A stretch of DNA of 64,000 nucleotides from Clostridia bacterium. GTDB taxonomy: Bacteria; Bacillota; Clostridia; Christensenellales; Borkfalkiaceae. The position numbers and the translations under genes were made by a program. The notes beneath the pieces were generated by a model. It ran no database searches. It had not been told where the DNA came from and saw nothing but the letters and a program-made list of their open reading frames with translations. The stretch lies in the NCBI GenBank assembly GCA_017415505.1, contig JAFQGG010000046.1, positions 28,870 through 92,869 of the forward strand. The letters run 5' to 3'. How positions within the stretch are numbered: the first letter of the stretch is position 1; every line of letters starts with the position of its first letter. This document shows positions 33,485 through 42,952 of this stretch, in pieces.

Positions 33485-34555
33485 CTATTTTTGGTTTTGC
33501 ACCGTTTTCAGCGTTGCCGACAACGGGATAGAAGCTTTCGCGTTCAAATCCATTTTCGCAAAATTGCCCAATTTATATTGCACCAAGCCCTCGGAGGCAA
33601 TCATTGCCGCGTTGTCCGTGCACAGCCGTTTCTCGGGCAAAACGAGGCGCAAACCGTTTTCGTTACATGCCTTTTGCAACGCCTCGCGCAAATAGCCGTT
33701 CGCGACCACGCCACCGCCCGCCGTCACCGTATCAACCTTCTTTTCTTTCGCCGCCGTCACCGTCTTTTCCACGAGCACGTCGATTGCGGCGCATTGGAAG
33801 GAACACGCCACGTCCGCTTTGGAATAGTTCTCGCCCTTTTGTTCCTTCGTATGACAATAATTGATCACCGCCGTCTTCAAACCGCTGTACGAGAAATTAT
33901 ACCCTCCGCCACCTTTGAGCATTTTGGGCATTGGAACACTCGGCGCGCCCTCTTTGGCGCACCGCTCGATATTCGGTCCGCCCGGGTATTTCAAACCGAG
34001 CACCCGCGCCACTTTATCAAACGCTTCGCCCACCGCGTCGTCCAAGGTCGCGCCGAGAATTTCAAACTCCGACTCCGTTTTCGTATACAGCACCGCGGTA
34101 TGCCCACCGCTTGCGAGCAAAGTAACGAACGGCGGTTGCAAGGTTTGCTCGTGCAAATACGCCGCCGCGAGATGTCCGCGAATATGATTGACGGCAATCA
34201 GCGGTTTATTTAGCGCGTACGCAAACGCTTTGGCGAACGAAACGCCCACGAGCAACGCGCCCAAAAGCCCCGCGCCGTAAGTAACGGCGACGGCGTCGAT
34301 ATCCGCGTAAGTAACCCCCGCGTTTTGCACCGCCTTTTCCACGACCTTTGCAATCGCGTCCGTATGCGCGCGCGAAGCGATTTCGGGCACGACGCCACCG
34401 TAAAGCGATTGTATATCGGCGGAAGACGCGATTTCGTCGGAAAGAATCTTCCTACCGCGAATCACGGCGGCAGCCGTTTCGTCGCAAGAGGATTCGATAC
34501 CGAGGATTATCGGTTCGGCTTTATTCGTATTATTTTTATCGAAAGGATCGTACAT
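33485..34555 (-). CDS. tsaD: tRNA N6-adenosine threonylcarbamoyltransferase TsaD
   Basis: 356 residues of the ASKHA fold. ILGIESSCDETAAAVI opens the domain, the metal-binding AVNHIRGHLAAAYLH supplies two His, and LASGGHTAVLY and a C-terminal DNAAMIASEGL are present. It transfers threonylcarbamoyl to A37 of ANN-decoding tRNAs with TsaB/TsaE/TsaC, none of which is in the window. ATG 34555 with SD AGGAG is chosen over an upstream start that adds 13 atypical residues. TrmO (53320), which modifies the same nucleotide, is also present. Confidence 0.96.
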   Translation of the reverse strand: MYDPFDKNNTNKAEPIILGIESSCDETAAAVIRGRKILSDEIASSADIQSLYGGVVPEIASRAHTDAIAKVVEKAVQNAGVTYADIDAVAVTYGAGLLGALLVGVSFAKAFAYALNKPLIAVNHIRGHLAAAYLHEQTLQPPFVTLLASGGHTAVLYTKTESEFEILGATLDDAVGEAFDKVARVLGLKYPGGPNIERCAKEGAPSVPMPKMLKGGGGYNFSYSGLKTAVINYCHTKEQKGENYSKADVACSFQCAAIDVLVEKTVTAAKEKKVDTVTAGGGVVANGYLREALQKACNENGLRLVLPEKRLCTDNAAMIASEGLVQYKLGNFAKMDLNAKASIPLSATLKTVQNQK

Positions 34556-34616
34556 AAAACTCCTCGTTTTCACGGAGAAAGGGGCGGTCAACACTTACCT
34601 GCCCCCTTCCTTCGTA

Positions 34617-35714
34617 TTAAGATTTCTTCAAATAATCGATCACGAAGCCGTGAATTTCTCCGTCCATGACCGCTTGAATATCGCCCTTTTCGTAGCCCGT
34701 GCGGTGGTCTTTCGCCAAGGTGTACGGGCAGAACACGTAAGAACGGATTTGCGCGCCCCACTCGATTTTTTTCACGTCGCCTTTCATTGCCGCCGCTTCC
34801 GCTTGCCGTTGTTCGATCTTCTTTTCCAAAAGCTTGGAACGGAGCATGGCGAAACACATAGCCTTATTTTGCAGTTGCGAACGCTCGTTTTGGCATTGTA
34901 CCACGATCCCCGTAGGGAAGTGCGTGATGCGCACGGCGGAGGCAACCTTGTTTACGTTTTGTCCACCCGCACCGCCCGAGTGGTAAATATCGATACGGAT
35001 ATCGTCGTCGTTGATCTCCACTTCGTTGTCGTCCTCGACCTCGGGCATAACTTCCAGCGAACAAAAGGAAGTTTGACGGCGTTTGTTGGCGTCGAACGGG
35101 GAAATGCGGACGAGTCTATGCACGCCCATTTCCGCTTTCAAATACCCGTAGGCGTTTTCGCCTTCCACGCGGAACGCAACGCTCTTAAAGCCCGCGCCGT
35201 CCCCCGCTTCGCGATCGAGCTCGAATACCTTAAAGCCCATTTTTTCGCAATAACGGCAATACATACGGTAGAGCATTTGACACCAATCGCAAGCCTCCGT
35301 TCCGCCCGCACCTGCGTGCAGGGAAAGCATGGCGTTGTGGCTATCGTACGGACCTTTCAAAATCGCGCGGATACGCATATCCTCGATATCCTTTTCCGCC
35401 GTAGCGAGCATTTCGTCCAATTCGGCAATCAAGCTCTCGTCGCCCGTTTCTTCAATCAAATCGATAACGTCTTCCGCGTCGGAAAGCGCCGTTTCGCCCT
35501 TTTCATACGCCGCAATTTTATTGCGGAGGCTCGCCACTTCCCTGCCGATTTTCGTAGATTTTTCAAGATCCTGCCAAACGTCGGGGTTTTCCTGTTCCTT
35601 TTCAAGCTCCGCCAAGCGAGGGCGCAAATGCTCGATATCCAGCGCGTAGCCCGCTTCTTTGAGCACTTCGCGCATGGCTTGAATTTTTAATCTGTAATCG
35701 TCTGCTTTGAACAT
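34617..35714 (-). CDS. prfB: peptide chain release factor 2
   Basis: 365 residues in one uninterrupted frame. The catalytic GGQ is in HSGGAGGQNVNKVAS and the stop-codon recognition motif is SPFDANKRR. RF2 terminates at UGA and UAA. The N-terminus reads through the position where many RF2 genes have a programmed UGA frameshift (here GYALDIEHL), so this gene lacks that autoregulation. It follows secA by 10 bp. Confidence 0.97.
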   Translation of the reverse strand: MFKADDYRLKIQAMREVLKEAGYALDIEHLRPRLAELEKEQENPDVWQDLEKSTKIGREVASLRNKIAAYEKGETALSDAEDVIDLIEETGDESLIAELDEMLATAEKDIEDMRIRAILKGPYDSHNAMLSLHAGAGGTEACDWCQMLYRMYCRYCEKMGFKVFELDREAGDGAGFKSVAFRVEGENAYGYLKAEMGVHRLVRISPFDANKRRQTSFCSLEVMPEVEDDNEVEINDDDIRIDIYHSGGAGGQNVNKVASAVRITHFPTGIVVQCQNERSQLQNKAMCFAMLRSKLLEKKIEQRQAEAAAMKGDVKKIEWGAQIRSYVFCPYTLAKDHRTGYEKGDIQAVMDGEIHGFVIDYLKKS

Positions 35715-35724
35715 ATAATCTCTC

Positions 35725-38667
35725 TTACTTTTCTTCGTCCTTTTTGGGAGGTACGGGAGGTTGGTTTTCCTGCGCGCGCTTTTGCGCGTCTTGATACGAA
35801 CTCATTTGCGACAAGGGCGTAGGCATTTGACGGCGGAACGGTCTACCCGCGGGTCTTGCGGGAGCAGGCGTAGGCGCGCCCGTCGGTTGCGCCTGTACGG
35901 GCGCGGGACGAATCTCCACCTTTACCTTCAAAAGCACGCTAATCGTCGTGCGTTGAATACGCGCGATCATTTCGTCGAACATATCGAAGCCCTCTTTCTT
36001 GTACGAAATGATCGGGTCTACTTGCCCGTACGCACGGAGGGAAATACCCTTGCGGAGTTGGTCCATGGCGTCGATATGGTCGATCCAATTTCTATCCACG
36101 TTCATAAGGAGCACGCGGCGTTCCACCGAGTAGAAGTCGATCCCCGCTTCTTTGAGTTCTTCGATCTTCTTTTCGTATTCCTTTTCTACCTTCTTGCAAA
36201 TCTTTTTGAGCGCAAGCTCGTAATCCCACTTCATAAGCCGTTCGCGCGTCACGTAATTCGTGCCCTCGGGCAATACCTTTGCTTCGAGCGCGGCGTTGAG
36301 TTCCGCTTCGTTCCAAAGTTCGGGCATATCTTCCACGTTCACCGCCGAGGAAAGCACTTCCGCCACGTAGTCGGGGATATATTTGAGGATTTGGTCGTGT
36401 ACGTTACCGCCACGCAACACGTTCATGCGCTCTTCGTACATAACCATACGTTGTTTGTTCATAACGTCGTCGTATTGAAGGACGTTCTTACGGATACCGA
36501 AGTTTCTACCCTCGATCGTCTTTTGCGCGTTTTCAATACCGCGGGAAAGCATCTTCGATTGGATACAGGTATCCTCGTCGATCCCGAAGGTGGTGTACAT
36601 TGCCTTCATTCTCTCCCCGCCGAAACGGAGCACGAGATCGTCTTCCAAAGAAAGGAAGAATACGGACATACCGATATCCCCTTGACGACCCGCACGACCG
36701 CGGAGCTGGTTATCGATACGACGGGATTCGTGGCGTTCCGTACCGATAATACAAAGCCCGCCCGCCGAAATTACCTGTTCTTTTTCCGCGTCCGTTTCTT
36801 TCTTATAATATTCGTAAACTTTCTTATAACGGTCGCGGAGCGCCTTGATTTCATCGCTCACTTCCGTGATATACAAACTCATGGCAAGCTCGATATCCTC
36901 TTTCGCCGCGCCCTCTTCGCGGAGGCGTTTCTTCGCGAGATATTCGGGGTTACCGCCAAGCAAGATGTCCGTACCGCGCCCCGCCATGTTGGTGGAAATG
37001 GTAACGGCGTTGAGTCTGCCCGCCTGCGCAACGATTTCCGCTTCGCGTTCGTGGTTCTTCGCGTTGAGAATGTTATGCTTCACGCCGTTGCGTTTCAACA
37101 AACGGGAAATTTCTTCCGATTTATCTACCGAGGAAGTACCCACGAGAATGGGCTGTCCGCTTTCGTGGCGTTTCATAATCTCTTCCACGATCGCGCGTTT
37201 CTTACCGTCCTGCGTTTTGTATACCATATCGGGCAAATCCACACGCTTGATCGGGCGGTTGGTGGGAATCTCCACGACGTCGAGCGAGTAAATCGTTCTA
37301 AACTCCGCTTCTTCCGTCTTCGCCGTACCCGTCATACCCGAAAGTTTGTTGTACAAACGGAAATAGTTTTGGAAGGTAATCGTCGCGTAGGTCTTGTTTT
37401 CGCTACGCACTTCCACCCCTTCCTTTGCCTCAATCGCTTGGTGCAAACCGTCCGAATACCGACGACCGATCATAAGACGACCGGTAAATTCGTCAACGAT
37501 AATAACTTCGCCGTCGTTGACGATATAATCTTCGTCGAGTTTGAAAAGCTTATGCGCTTTGAGCGCCTGTTGAATGTGGTGGTTCAAATCGGCGTGCTCG
37601 ATCTCCGCGATATTGTCGATACGGAAGAATCTTTCCGCCTTTCTCGCACCGCTTTCGGTAAGCTCCACCGTCTTATCCTTACGGTTAATGATATAGTCCC
37701 ATTCTTTCGCCGCGGCAAGCGATTTCTTGCCCTCGGGCGCTTCCGCAAGCGCTTTCGCACGCTTTTCTTCCAGCTCCGCTTCGTAGTTGGCTTGTTCTTC
37801 CAAGGTCATCTTGGTGTAGTCAACCTCGTCGTCGTCCTCGTCTTCCACGACGACTTTCTTCTTCTTTTTCTTGCCCTTTGACGCTTGCAACGCAGACTCT
37901 TCCGCTTCTTTGAGTTCGTCGTCGAAACCGCCCGTGAAGGTACGCACGAGCTTATCCACTTGCACGTACAAATCGGACGACTTTTCGCCCTTGCCCGAAA
38001 TAATCAACGGCGTTCTCGCTTCGTCGATCAAAATGGAGTCCACCTCGTCCACGATGGCAAAGGTCAAATCGCGCTGTACCATTTTGGAAAGGTCGGTTTT
38101 TAAGTTATCACGCAAATAGTCGAACCCAAATTCGTTGTTCGTACCGTACACGATATCGCATTTATACGCTTCGCGCTTTTCGTCGTCTTCCATACCGGGC
38201 ACGACGACGCCGACGGTAAGCCCCATGAACTTGTGTACCTTACCCATCCATTCCGCGTCACGCTTGGCAAGGTAATCGTTCACGGTGACGATATGCACGC
38301 TTTTGCCCGTGAGCGCGTTGAGGTACGCGGGGAGCGTGGATACGAGCGTTTTACCTTCACCCGTACGCATTTCCGCGATTCTGCCTTGGTGCAAACAGAT
38401 ACCGCCGATAATTTGTACGCGGAAATGGCGCATACCCAATACGCGCTTCGCCGCTTCGCGAAGCGCGGCAAACGCGTCGTAGAGAATATCGTCGAGCGTT
38501 TCCCCGTTTGCGAGGCGTCCTTTCAACACCTCCGTTTGGCTTTTCAGCGTTTCGTCGTCCATCGCTTGATACTTCGGTTCGAGCGCTTCCACCTCGTCCG
38601 TCATTTTGTTCAGCTTTTTCAGGCTTCTTCTCCCGTCGCCGCTCATCAAGTACTTAATTAGTCCCAT
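35725..38667 (-). CDS. secA: preprotein translocase ATPase SecA
   Basis: 980 residues. Walker A is in MRTGEGKTLVSTLPAYL, the DEAD-type Walker B in IVDEVDSILIDEARTPL, and the helicase-like IRA/NBD2 motifs ISTNMAGRGTDI and QLRGRAGRQGD are intact. It drives protein export through SecYEG. Two unusual points are a charged insert of about 80 residues (245-325) with a Lys run followed by an Asp/Glu run, and a Pro-rich C-terminus ending PPKKDEEK without the zinc-binding CxC domain. It heads the operon secA-prfB-tsaD-transporter. Confidence 0.97.
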   Translation of the reverse strand: MGLIKYLMSGDGRRSLKKLNKMTDEVEALEPKYQAMDDETLKSQTEVLKGRLANGETLDDILYDAFAALREAAKRVLGMRHFRVQIIGGICLHQGRIAEMRTGEGKTLVSTLPAYLNALTGKSVHIVTVNDYLAKRDAEWMGKVHKFMGLTVGVVVPGMEDDEKREAYKCDIVYGTNNEFGFDYLRDNLKTDLSKMVQRDLTFAIVDEVDSILIDEARTPLIISGKGEKSSDLYVQVDKLVRTFTGGFDDELKEAEESALQASKGKKKKKKVVVEDEDDDEVDYTKMTLEEQANYEAELEEKRAKALAEAPEGKKSLAAAKEWDYIINRKDKTVELTESGARKAERFFRIDNIAEIEHADLNHHIQQALKAHKLFKLDEDYIVNDGEVIIVDEFTGRLMIGRRYSDGLHQAIEAKEGVEVRSENKTYATITFQNYFRLYNKLSGMTGTAKTEEAEFRTIYSLDVVEIPTNRPIKRVDLPDMVYKTQDGKKRAIVEEIMKRHESGQPILVGTSSVDKSEEISRLLKRNGVKHNILNAKNHEREAEIVAQAGRLNAVTISTNMAGRGTDILLGGNPEYLAKKRLREEGAAKEDIELAMSLYITEVSDEIKALRDRYKKVYEYYKKETDAEKEQVISAGGLCIIGTERHESRRIDNQLRGRAGRQGDIGMSVFFLSLEDDLVLRFGGERMKAMYTTFGIDEDTCIQSKMLSRGIENAQKTIEGRNFGIRKNVLQYDDVMNKQRMVMYEERMNVLRGGNVHDQILKYIPDYVAEVLSSAVNVEDMPELWNEAELNAALEAKVLPEGTNYVTRERLMKWDYELALKKICKKVEKEYEKKIEELKEAGIDFYSVERRVLLMNVDRNWIDHIDAMDQLRKGISLRAYGQVDPIISYKKEGFDMFDEMIARIQRTTISVLLKVKVEIRPAPVQAQPTGAPTPAPARPAGRPFRRQMPTPLSQMSSYQDAQKRAQENQPPVPPKKDEEK

Positions 38668-38950
38668 GCAAAAAATTCTCCGTCTTGCTTATTTGTCTAA
38701 AACGCATAATACGCGTATTTTATCCTACCTTATATTTTACAATATTTCCGCCGAAAATCAAAGCGTTTTTAACCGCTTTCGGAGAAAAAATACCGCAAAG
38801 TGCCTTCGTTTTTGTAAAATAGTGGAAATCTACTCTTTTTATACCCGTTTTTCCCGCGTTTGTAACGCCTTTTCGCAAATTTTCTTCGTGCCCTCTTTTT
38901 CTTGGTAAAATTTATTTTTTCGATTGTAGAATATTTTTTATTCGATTTTC

Positions 38951-38979
38951 TTGACAAACGCAGAAAAATATGATAAACT
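38951..38979 (+). promoter_or_regulatory. promoter of asnA
   Basis: TTGACA, 17 nt, TAAACT, about 31 bp before ATG 39011. No T-box was seen. Confidence 0.75.
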
Positions 38980-39010
38980 ATACTACAATACACGGAAAGG
39001 AGGCACTCTT

Positions 39011-40018
39011 ATGAGCAAAACGGTAATTCCAAAAGGCTATCGTGCCGTTTTGGGTTTGTACGACACGCAAACGGCTATCGGGCTGTTAAAGCGTACTTTT
39101 GAAGAAAGGCTGTGCCTCGCTTTGAACTTAAAGCGCGTTTCCGCGCCCCTGTTCGTCGATCCCGATACGGGTCTAAACGACGATTTGAGCGGGGTTGAGC
39201 GCGCCGTCCGTTTCGATTTGAAAGAAACGGGCAAGGACGCCGTAGTGGTACATTCTCTTGCGAAATGGAAGCGTATGGCGCTCGCCTCGTACGGTTTTTC
39301 CGCAGGCGAGGGGCTATATACGGACATGAACGCAATTCGGCGGGACGAGGAGCTTGACAATTTACACTCCGTCTATACCGATCAATGGGATTGGGAAAAG
39401 ATTATCACGCGGGAAACGCGCAACGAAGATTATTTGAAAAAGGTCGTGCAAGGGATCGTCGGCGCGATTTGCGACACGCTCGATTTCCTCAAATGCCGTT
39501 ATCCGCAACTTGGCGTAAACCTTTGCCGTACGGTGAAATTTATCACCTCGCAGGAGTTGGAAGACGCCTATCCGCATCTTACTCCCAAGGAACGGGAAAA
39601 CGCCGTAACCAAGGAATACGGAACGGTATTTTTAATGCAAATCGGAGATAAGCTCCGCTCGGGCACGGCGCACGACAAGCGCGCGCCCGACTACGACGAT
39701 TGGTCGCTCAACGGAGATATTCTCTTTTGGAGCGAAGTGCTTTCCAGCGCCGTGGAGATTTCTTCCATGGGGATTCGCGTGGACGAACGCACGATGGCGG
39801 AACAGCTTAAAAAAGCAAACGCGACGGAGCGGGCAAAACTTCCTTTCCACAGCGCGCTTTTAAGGGGCGAGCTTCCCTTAACCATAGGCGGGGGTATCGG
39901 TCAATCAAGACTTTCCATGCTCCTTTTACAAAAGGCGCATATCGGCGAGGTACAAGTGTCCGTTTGGGACGACGAAACCCGTCGGATTTGCCGTGAAAAC
40001 GGCGTCGTTTTATTATAG
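39011..40018 (+). CDS. asnA: aspartate-ammonia ligase (asparagine synthetase A)
   Basis: 335 residues of the class II aminoacyl-tRNA-synthetase-like AsnA family: YDTQTAIGLLKRTFEERL, LNDDLSGVERAVRFD, VHSLAKWKRMALASYG, TDMNAIRRDE and the C-terminal LTIGGGIGQSRLSMLLLQ. It makes asparagine from aspartate, ammonia and ATP. ATG 39011 is preceded by an excellent SD (AAAGGAGGC); the upstream in-frame ATG overlaps the promoter. A strong terminator follows at 40043. Confidence 0.96.
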   Translation: MSKTVIPKGYRAVLGLYDTQTAIGLLKRTFEERLCLALNLKRVSAPLFVDPDTGLNDDLSGVERAVRFDLKETGKDAVVVHSLAKWKRMALASYGFSAGEGLYTDMNAIRRDEELDNLHSVYTDQWDWEKIITRETRNEDYLKKVVQGIVGAICDTLDFLKCRYPQLGVNLCRTVKFITSQELEDAYPHLTPKERENAVTKEYGTVFLMQIGDKLRSGTAHDKRAPDYDDWSLNGDILFWSEVLSSAVEISSMGIRVDERTMAEQLKKANATERAKLPFHSALLRGELPLTIGGGIGQSRLSMLLLQKAHIGEVQVSVWDDETRRICRENGVVLL

Positions 40019-40042
40019 CCCAACCATTTTCCTCCTTATTTA

Positions 40043-40079
40043 GGGGCGTACGGTCTTTCATCCCGTACGCCCCGTTTTT
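40043..40079 (+). terminator. terminator of asnA
   Basis: GGGGCGTACGG and CCGTACGCCCC form an 11-bp stem followed by GTTTTT. Confidence 0.85.
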
Positions 40080-40167
40080 ATCTTCGTCGCGCCCCTGCCC
40101 CCCTCTTTTTATAAAGTACCGTGGCGAGCCGATTCTCCACCTTCTTTTTTACAACGCCCGCTTCCCG

Positions 40168-40471
40168 TCCTATCAAGCTTCTATCTCCCCGCGCCCTCAC
40201 CGTATACGCTTTCGCTTTATCCCCACCGTTTTCCGTTCACTTATCCTATCAAACTTCTATCTCCCCACGCCCTCACCGTACACACTTTCATTTTATTTCC
40301 ACCGTTTCCCGTTCACTTATCCTATCAATCTTCCATCTCCCCGCGCCCTCACCGTATACGCTTTCGCTTTATCCCCACCATTTTTCGTTCACTTATCCTA
40401 TCAAACTTCTATCTCCCCACGCCCTCACCGTGCACACTTTCATTTTATTTTCATATCCCCGCGCGCAAATT
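40168..40471. repeat. four tandem 76-bp repeats
   Basis: Units begin TCCTATCAA at 40168, 40244, 40320 and 40396, exactly 76 bp apart. Units 1 and 3 share GTATACGCTTTCGCTTTATC, while 2 and 4 share ACACTTTCATTTTATTT, so the pattern is a duplicated 152-bp pair. A partial unit lies at 40637-40685. The flanks 40080-40167 and 40530-40636 hold nothing recognisable. Confidence 0.85.
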
Positions 40472-40479
40472 TCCCTTGC

Positions 40480-40529
40480 AACATATGAACGCATGAACAT
40501 ATGTACATATGTTCATGCGTTCATATGTT
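40480..40529. repeat. 50-bp perfect palindrome, member 2
   Basis: Self-complementary about 40504/40505, with variable arm segment GAACGCATG matched by CATGCGTTC. Confidence 0.85.
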
Positions 40530-40704
40530 TTTTTTGCTTGGCAAGGAAATTCCAAACAATCAAGAATACGCGCACACCGTTTTGAATAACAAAAATTGCC
40601 TACAACACACCCCTCTTTATCTTCACCGTTTAGCCGTCCTATCAAATTTCCATCTTTTACGCCCTCGCTTTATCTCCACCCCCTGCACAAAATCCTGCCT
40701 ACAA

Positions 40705-40750
40705 CATATGAATATATGAACATATGTACATATGTTCATATATTCATATG
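40705..40750. repeat. 46-bp perfect palindrome, member 3
   Basis: Self-complementary about 40727/40728, with variable arm segment GAATATATG matched by CATATATTC. Confidence 0.85.
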
Positions 40751-40889
40751 GTCTTGAAAAAAAAGGAAATTCTATCCTTTTAAGAAGTAGCGCGCACCGT
40801 TTTAACGCCAAAATTTACCATATTTTCCCCTTTCAACGCAACCCTGCCCCCTCTTTTTAATTTTTTTTCGACTTTTTTCGCGCAAAGTA

Positions 40890-40919
40890 TTGACAAACGG
40901 AAAGGATATAGTATATACT
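40890..40919 (+). promoter_or_regulatory. promoter of the 149-residue membrane protein
   Basis: TTGACA, 18 nt, TATACT, 27 bp before ATG 40947. Confidence 0.7.
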
Positions 40920-40946
40920 ATAAGGGAAGAAGACAAGGAGGTCGTT

Positions 40947-41396
40947 ATGGAAAACAAGAAAAAATTAAGACGGAGCAATCTCATTTTTGGGATCGTATTC
41001 GTAATCATGGCACTCGTCGCGTTCTTCGGGGAAATCTTCTCCTTTACTGCGTACATAGACACTTTGGAAGGAACGGAGTCGTTAGAGGGATTCGGCATTA
41101 TCGTCATCATTATCTTCGGGCTAATCGCCGCGATTGCGCTACTCGTTTGCGCGATTCTCAACTTCGTTGCGGCGGGCGTACTTTCGTCCAACAAAAACAG
41201 CGGGCGCGGTATGGCAATCGTCGGCGCGATTTTCAAATTTATCGCCGCTTGCATACTTATCCTCTATTGCGTGCTCATGTTCACTTATCCTATGGGGTAC
41301 GCGCTGAAAGTCCTTTACGTGCTCGTTGCGGTTGCGTCTATATACTTTGGAATTTTAGACCTTACCGCCTCAGGCAAATTAAAAGACTCCGAATAA
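40947..41396 (+). CDS. small membrane protein of unknown function
   Basis: 149 residues with four hydrophobic segments: LIFGIVFVIMALVAFFG, IIVIIIFGLIAAIALLV, IVGAIFKFIAACILILY and VLYVLVAVASIYFGILDL. A Lys/Arg-rich N-terminus (ENKKKLRRSN) and short charged C-terminus flank them. No family recognised. ATG 40947 follows AAGGAGGT. Monocistronic, with its own promoter and a terminator shared with the convergent MFS pseudogene. Confidence 0.75.
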   Translation: MENKKKLRRSNLIFGIVFVIMALVAFFGEIFSFTAYIDTLEGTESLEGFGIIVIIIFGLIAAIALLVCAILNFVAAGVLSSNKNSGRGMAIVGAIFKFIAACILILYCVLMFTYPMGYALKVLYVLVAVASIYFGILDLTASGKLKDSE

Positions 41397-41403
41397 AAAA
41401 CGA

Positions 41404-41434
41404 CGCCGTCCGTGAAAGCCTTTCACGGACGGCG
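41404..41434. terminator. bidirectional terminator
   Basis: CGCCGTCCGTGAAAG and CTTTCACGGACGGCG form a long stem between convergent genes. Confidence 0.8.
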
Positions 41435-41439
41435 ATTTA

Positions 41440-42711
41440 TTATTTCTTTATCAATTTTTTTATAAGGAAGTATCCAACGGACAGTGCAACGACGAACGCC
41501 GCAACGCCGAAGAGCAACCAAAAGACCGCCGTCCAACCGTACGCATCGGCAACTACGCCGATCCCGTACGAACTAATCGTACTTCCCACGTAGCAAAAGC
41601 CGTTCAACACGCCCGCTATCATACCCGAATTAACTTTCCCTTTCATGTACAGCGGGAAAATACTCGTAATGGTGGAGTTGGAACAGGACGCCGCGCACGA
41701 AACGATTGCGAACGCGAAAACCGTAATCACCACCAAGCCTACGGAAATCGAGCCGATAATCGCCAAAATCATAAGTCCGCAAACGAGGAAAAACAACCCG
41801 CTCGACCCGATATAATCGGGTATTTTTTTATGCACGGTGACGGCAATGATATTGCCGAACACGGAAATCAAAGGCAAAACGAGGGTAACGAGAATGGACA
41901 GAGAATCGGGAAAACCGTAAGTTTCTTTCAAAATCGCAGGCACCCAAGTGGTGAGCGAATCTTTCAAAAGATTGGTCGCCACGGCGATAACGGCAAGCAG
42001 TACGATCCAAGTCAAAACCGATCCCTCTATTTTCCCCTTCGTTTTCACCGTTTCCGCAGGGCGTACGGGAATATCGTCCTCCGCGTCCTCTTTTTCCGCT
42101 TCCGCTTTTGCCCCGCGCGTAATTTTCCCATACGAGCAAAGCCAAATAATCGCTACGGTGGGCAACGCCAACGCCGCCGTATAAAACGCGTAACGGAAGT
42201 TCGCAATCTCCGCGTACAGGGAACTTAACCCGTAGATAATGAGCGTACCCGTTGCCGTCGTCGTACCCATACCCACGCTTGCGCGCGCCATTTTCTTTCT
42301 CGACGTCGTTTCGGAAAGCAGGCGAATGAGCGTCGGCCACAGCACGGACAGCGCGATCCCGTTGACGAGCCAAAGATATTTGATAATTTCAAAGTTATTC
42401 GTTATCCCCACGGCGAGGTTTGCCCCGCCCGCAACGATCAAGCTCCCGAATACCATCCATTTGATATTGTATTTTTTGCAAAGCAAGCCGTTGACGATTT
42501 ACCCCGCGCCGTACGCAAAAAAGTAAAAGGAAGTCACCAAACCCGCGCTTTGATGCGTAACGCCGAAGAAATCCTCCACTTGCGTAATATTGGCGGAATA
42601 GTTCACCTTGCCAAGCAAAGAACAGGTATACACTAACCAACAAAGCACCAAAAGCCAAGTGCTTGCAGGCGTGGGCTTATGCACCCGCGCACCGCTTACC
42701 GTTTTTTCCAT
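41440..42711 (-). pseudogene. MFS transporter (OPA/GlpT-like) interrupted by one in-frame stop
   Basis: The first 70 codons (SGARVHKPTPASTWLLVLCW..) and the following 349 codons are in the same frame, separated by a single TAA at 42499-42501 in the context FAYGAG-stop-IVNGLL. Related transporters have GQIVNG here, so a CAA to TAA change fits. Twelve hydrophobic segments are otherwise intact, with a charged central loop. Homologues exchange organophosphates or organic anions. No SD precedes any start after the stop, so a functional C-terminal product is unlikely. Last in the arg-gene run. Confidence 0.75.
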
Positions 42712-42736
42712 GTCTTACACTCCGTTCGTATTCCTA

Positions 42737-42952
42737 TCATTCCCCTTCGCCGATAAAGGTAAAGCGCGAAACGGTTTCGCCTTGGCATTGCACCTGCTCT
42801 TCCCACATGGAAGCGGGACGAACCCAAACCTCGCCCTCGCCGTACAACGCGCGGTACACGACGAGTTCTTCTTCCGTTTCCGAGTGCTTAGCAAGCGCGA
42901 TTACCTCGTATTCCTTACCCTTAAAATGTCGGTATTTACCTATCTTTATCAT
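42737..42952 (-). CDS. DUF1653 family protein
   Basis: 71 residues, matching the short DUF1653 domain: KIGKYRHFKGKEYEVIALAK, ELVVYRALYGEGEVWVRPAS and MWEE. It is a small beta-rich cytosolic domain of unknown function. Its start overlaps the stop of the aldose-epimerase-like gene by 4 bp, implying coupled translation. Confidence 0.88.
   Translation of the reverse strand: MIKIGKYRHFKGKEYEVIALAKHSETEEELVVYRALYGEGEVWVRPASMWEEQVQCQGETVSRFTFIGEGE

Noticed and set aside
34617-35714. Programmed frameshift in prfB
   Set aside because: No in-frame UGA or CTTTGA slippery site near codon 25; the gene is a single open frame.
35761-37881. 706-codon plus-strand frame inside secA
   Set aside because: It lies opposite conserved SecA motifs and encodes a His/Arg-rich sequence without domains. 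Similar shadows lie opposite tkt (20856-22754) and recG (58898-60622).
38668-39010. T-box or amino-acid riboswitch for asnA
   Set aside because: The leader between promoter and ATG is about 25 nt, too short, and no T-box sequence is present.
40168-40471. Possible CRISPR array or coding repeat
   Set aside because: Contiguous 76-bp units without spacers; the open frames across it have no start signals and encode Ser/Pro/Leu-rich filler.
42499-42501. Stop-codon readthrough or selenocysteine in the MFS gene
   Set aside because: The codon is TAA, not TGA, and no SECIS-like hairpin follows; homologues have Gln at this place.
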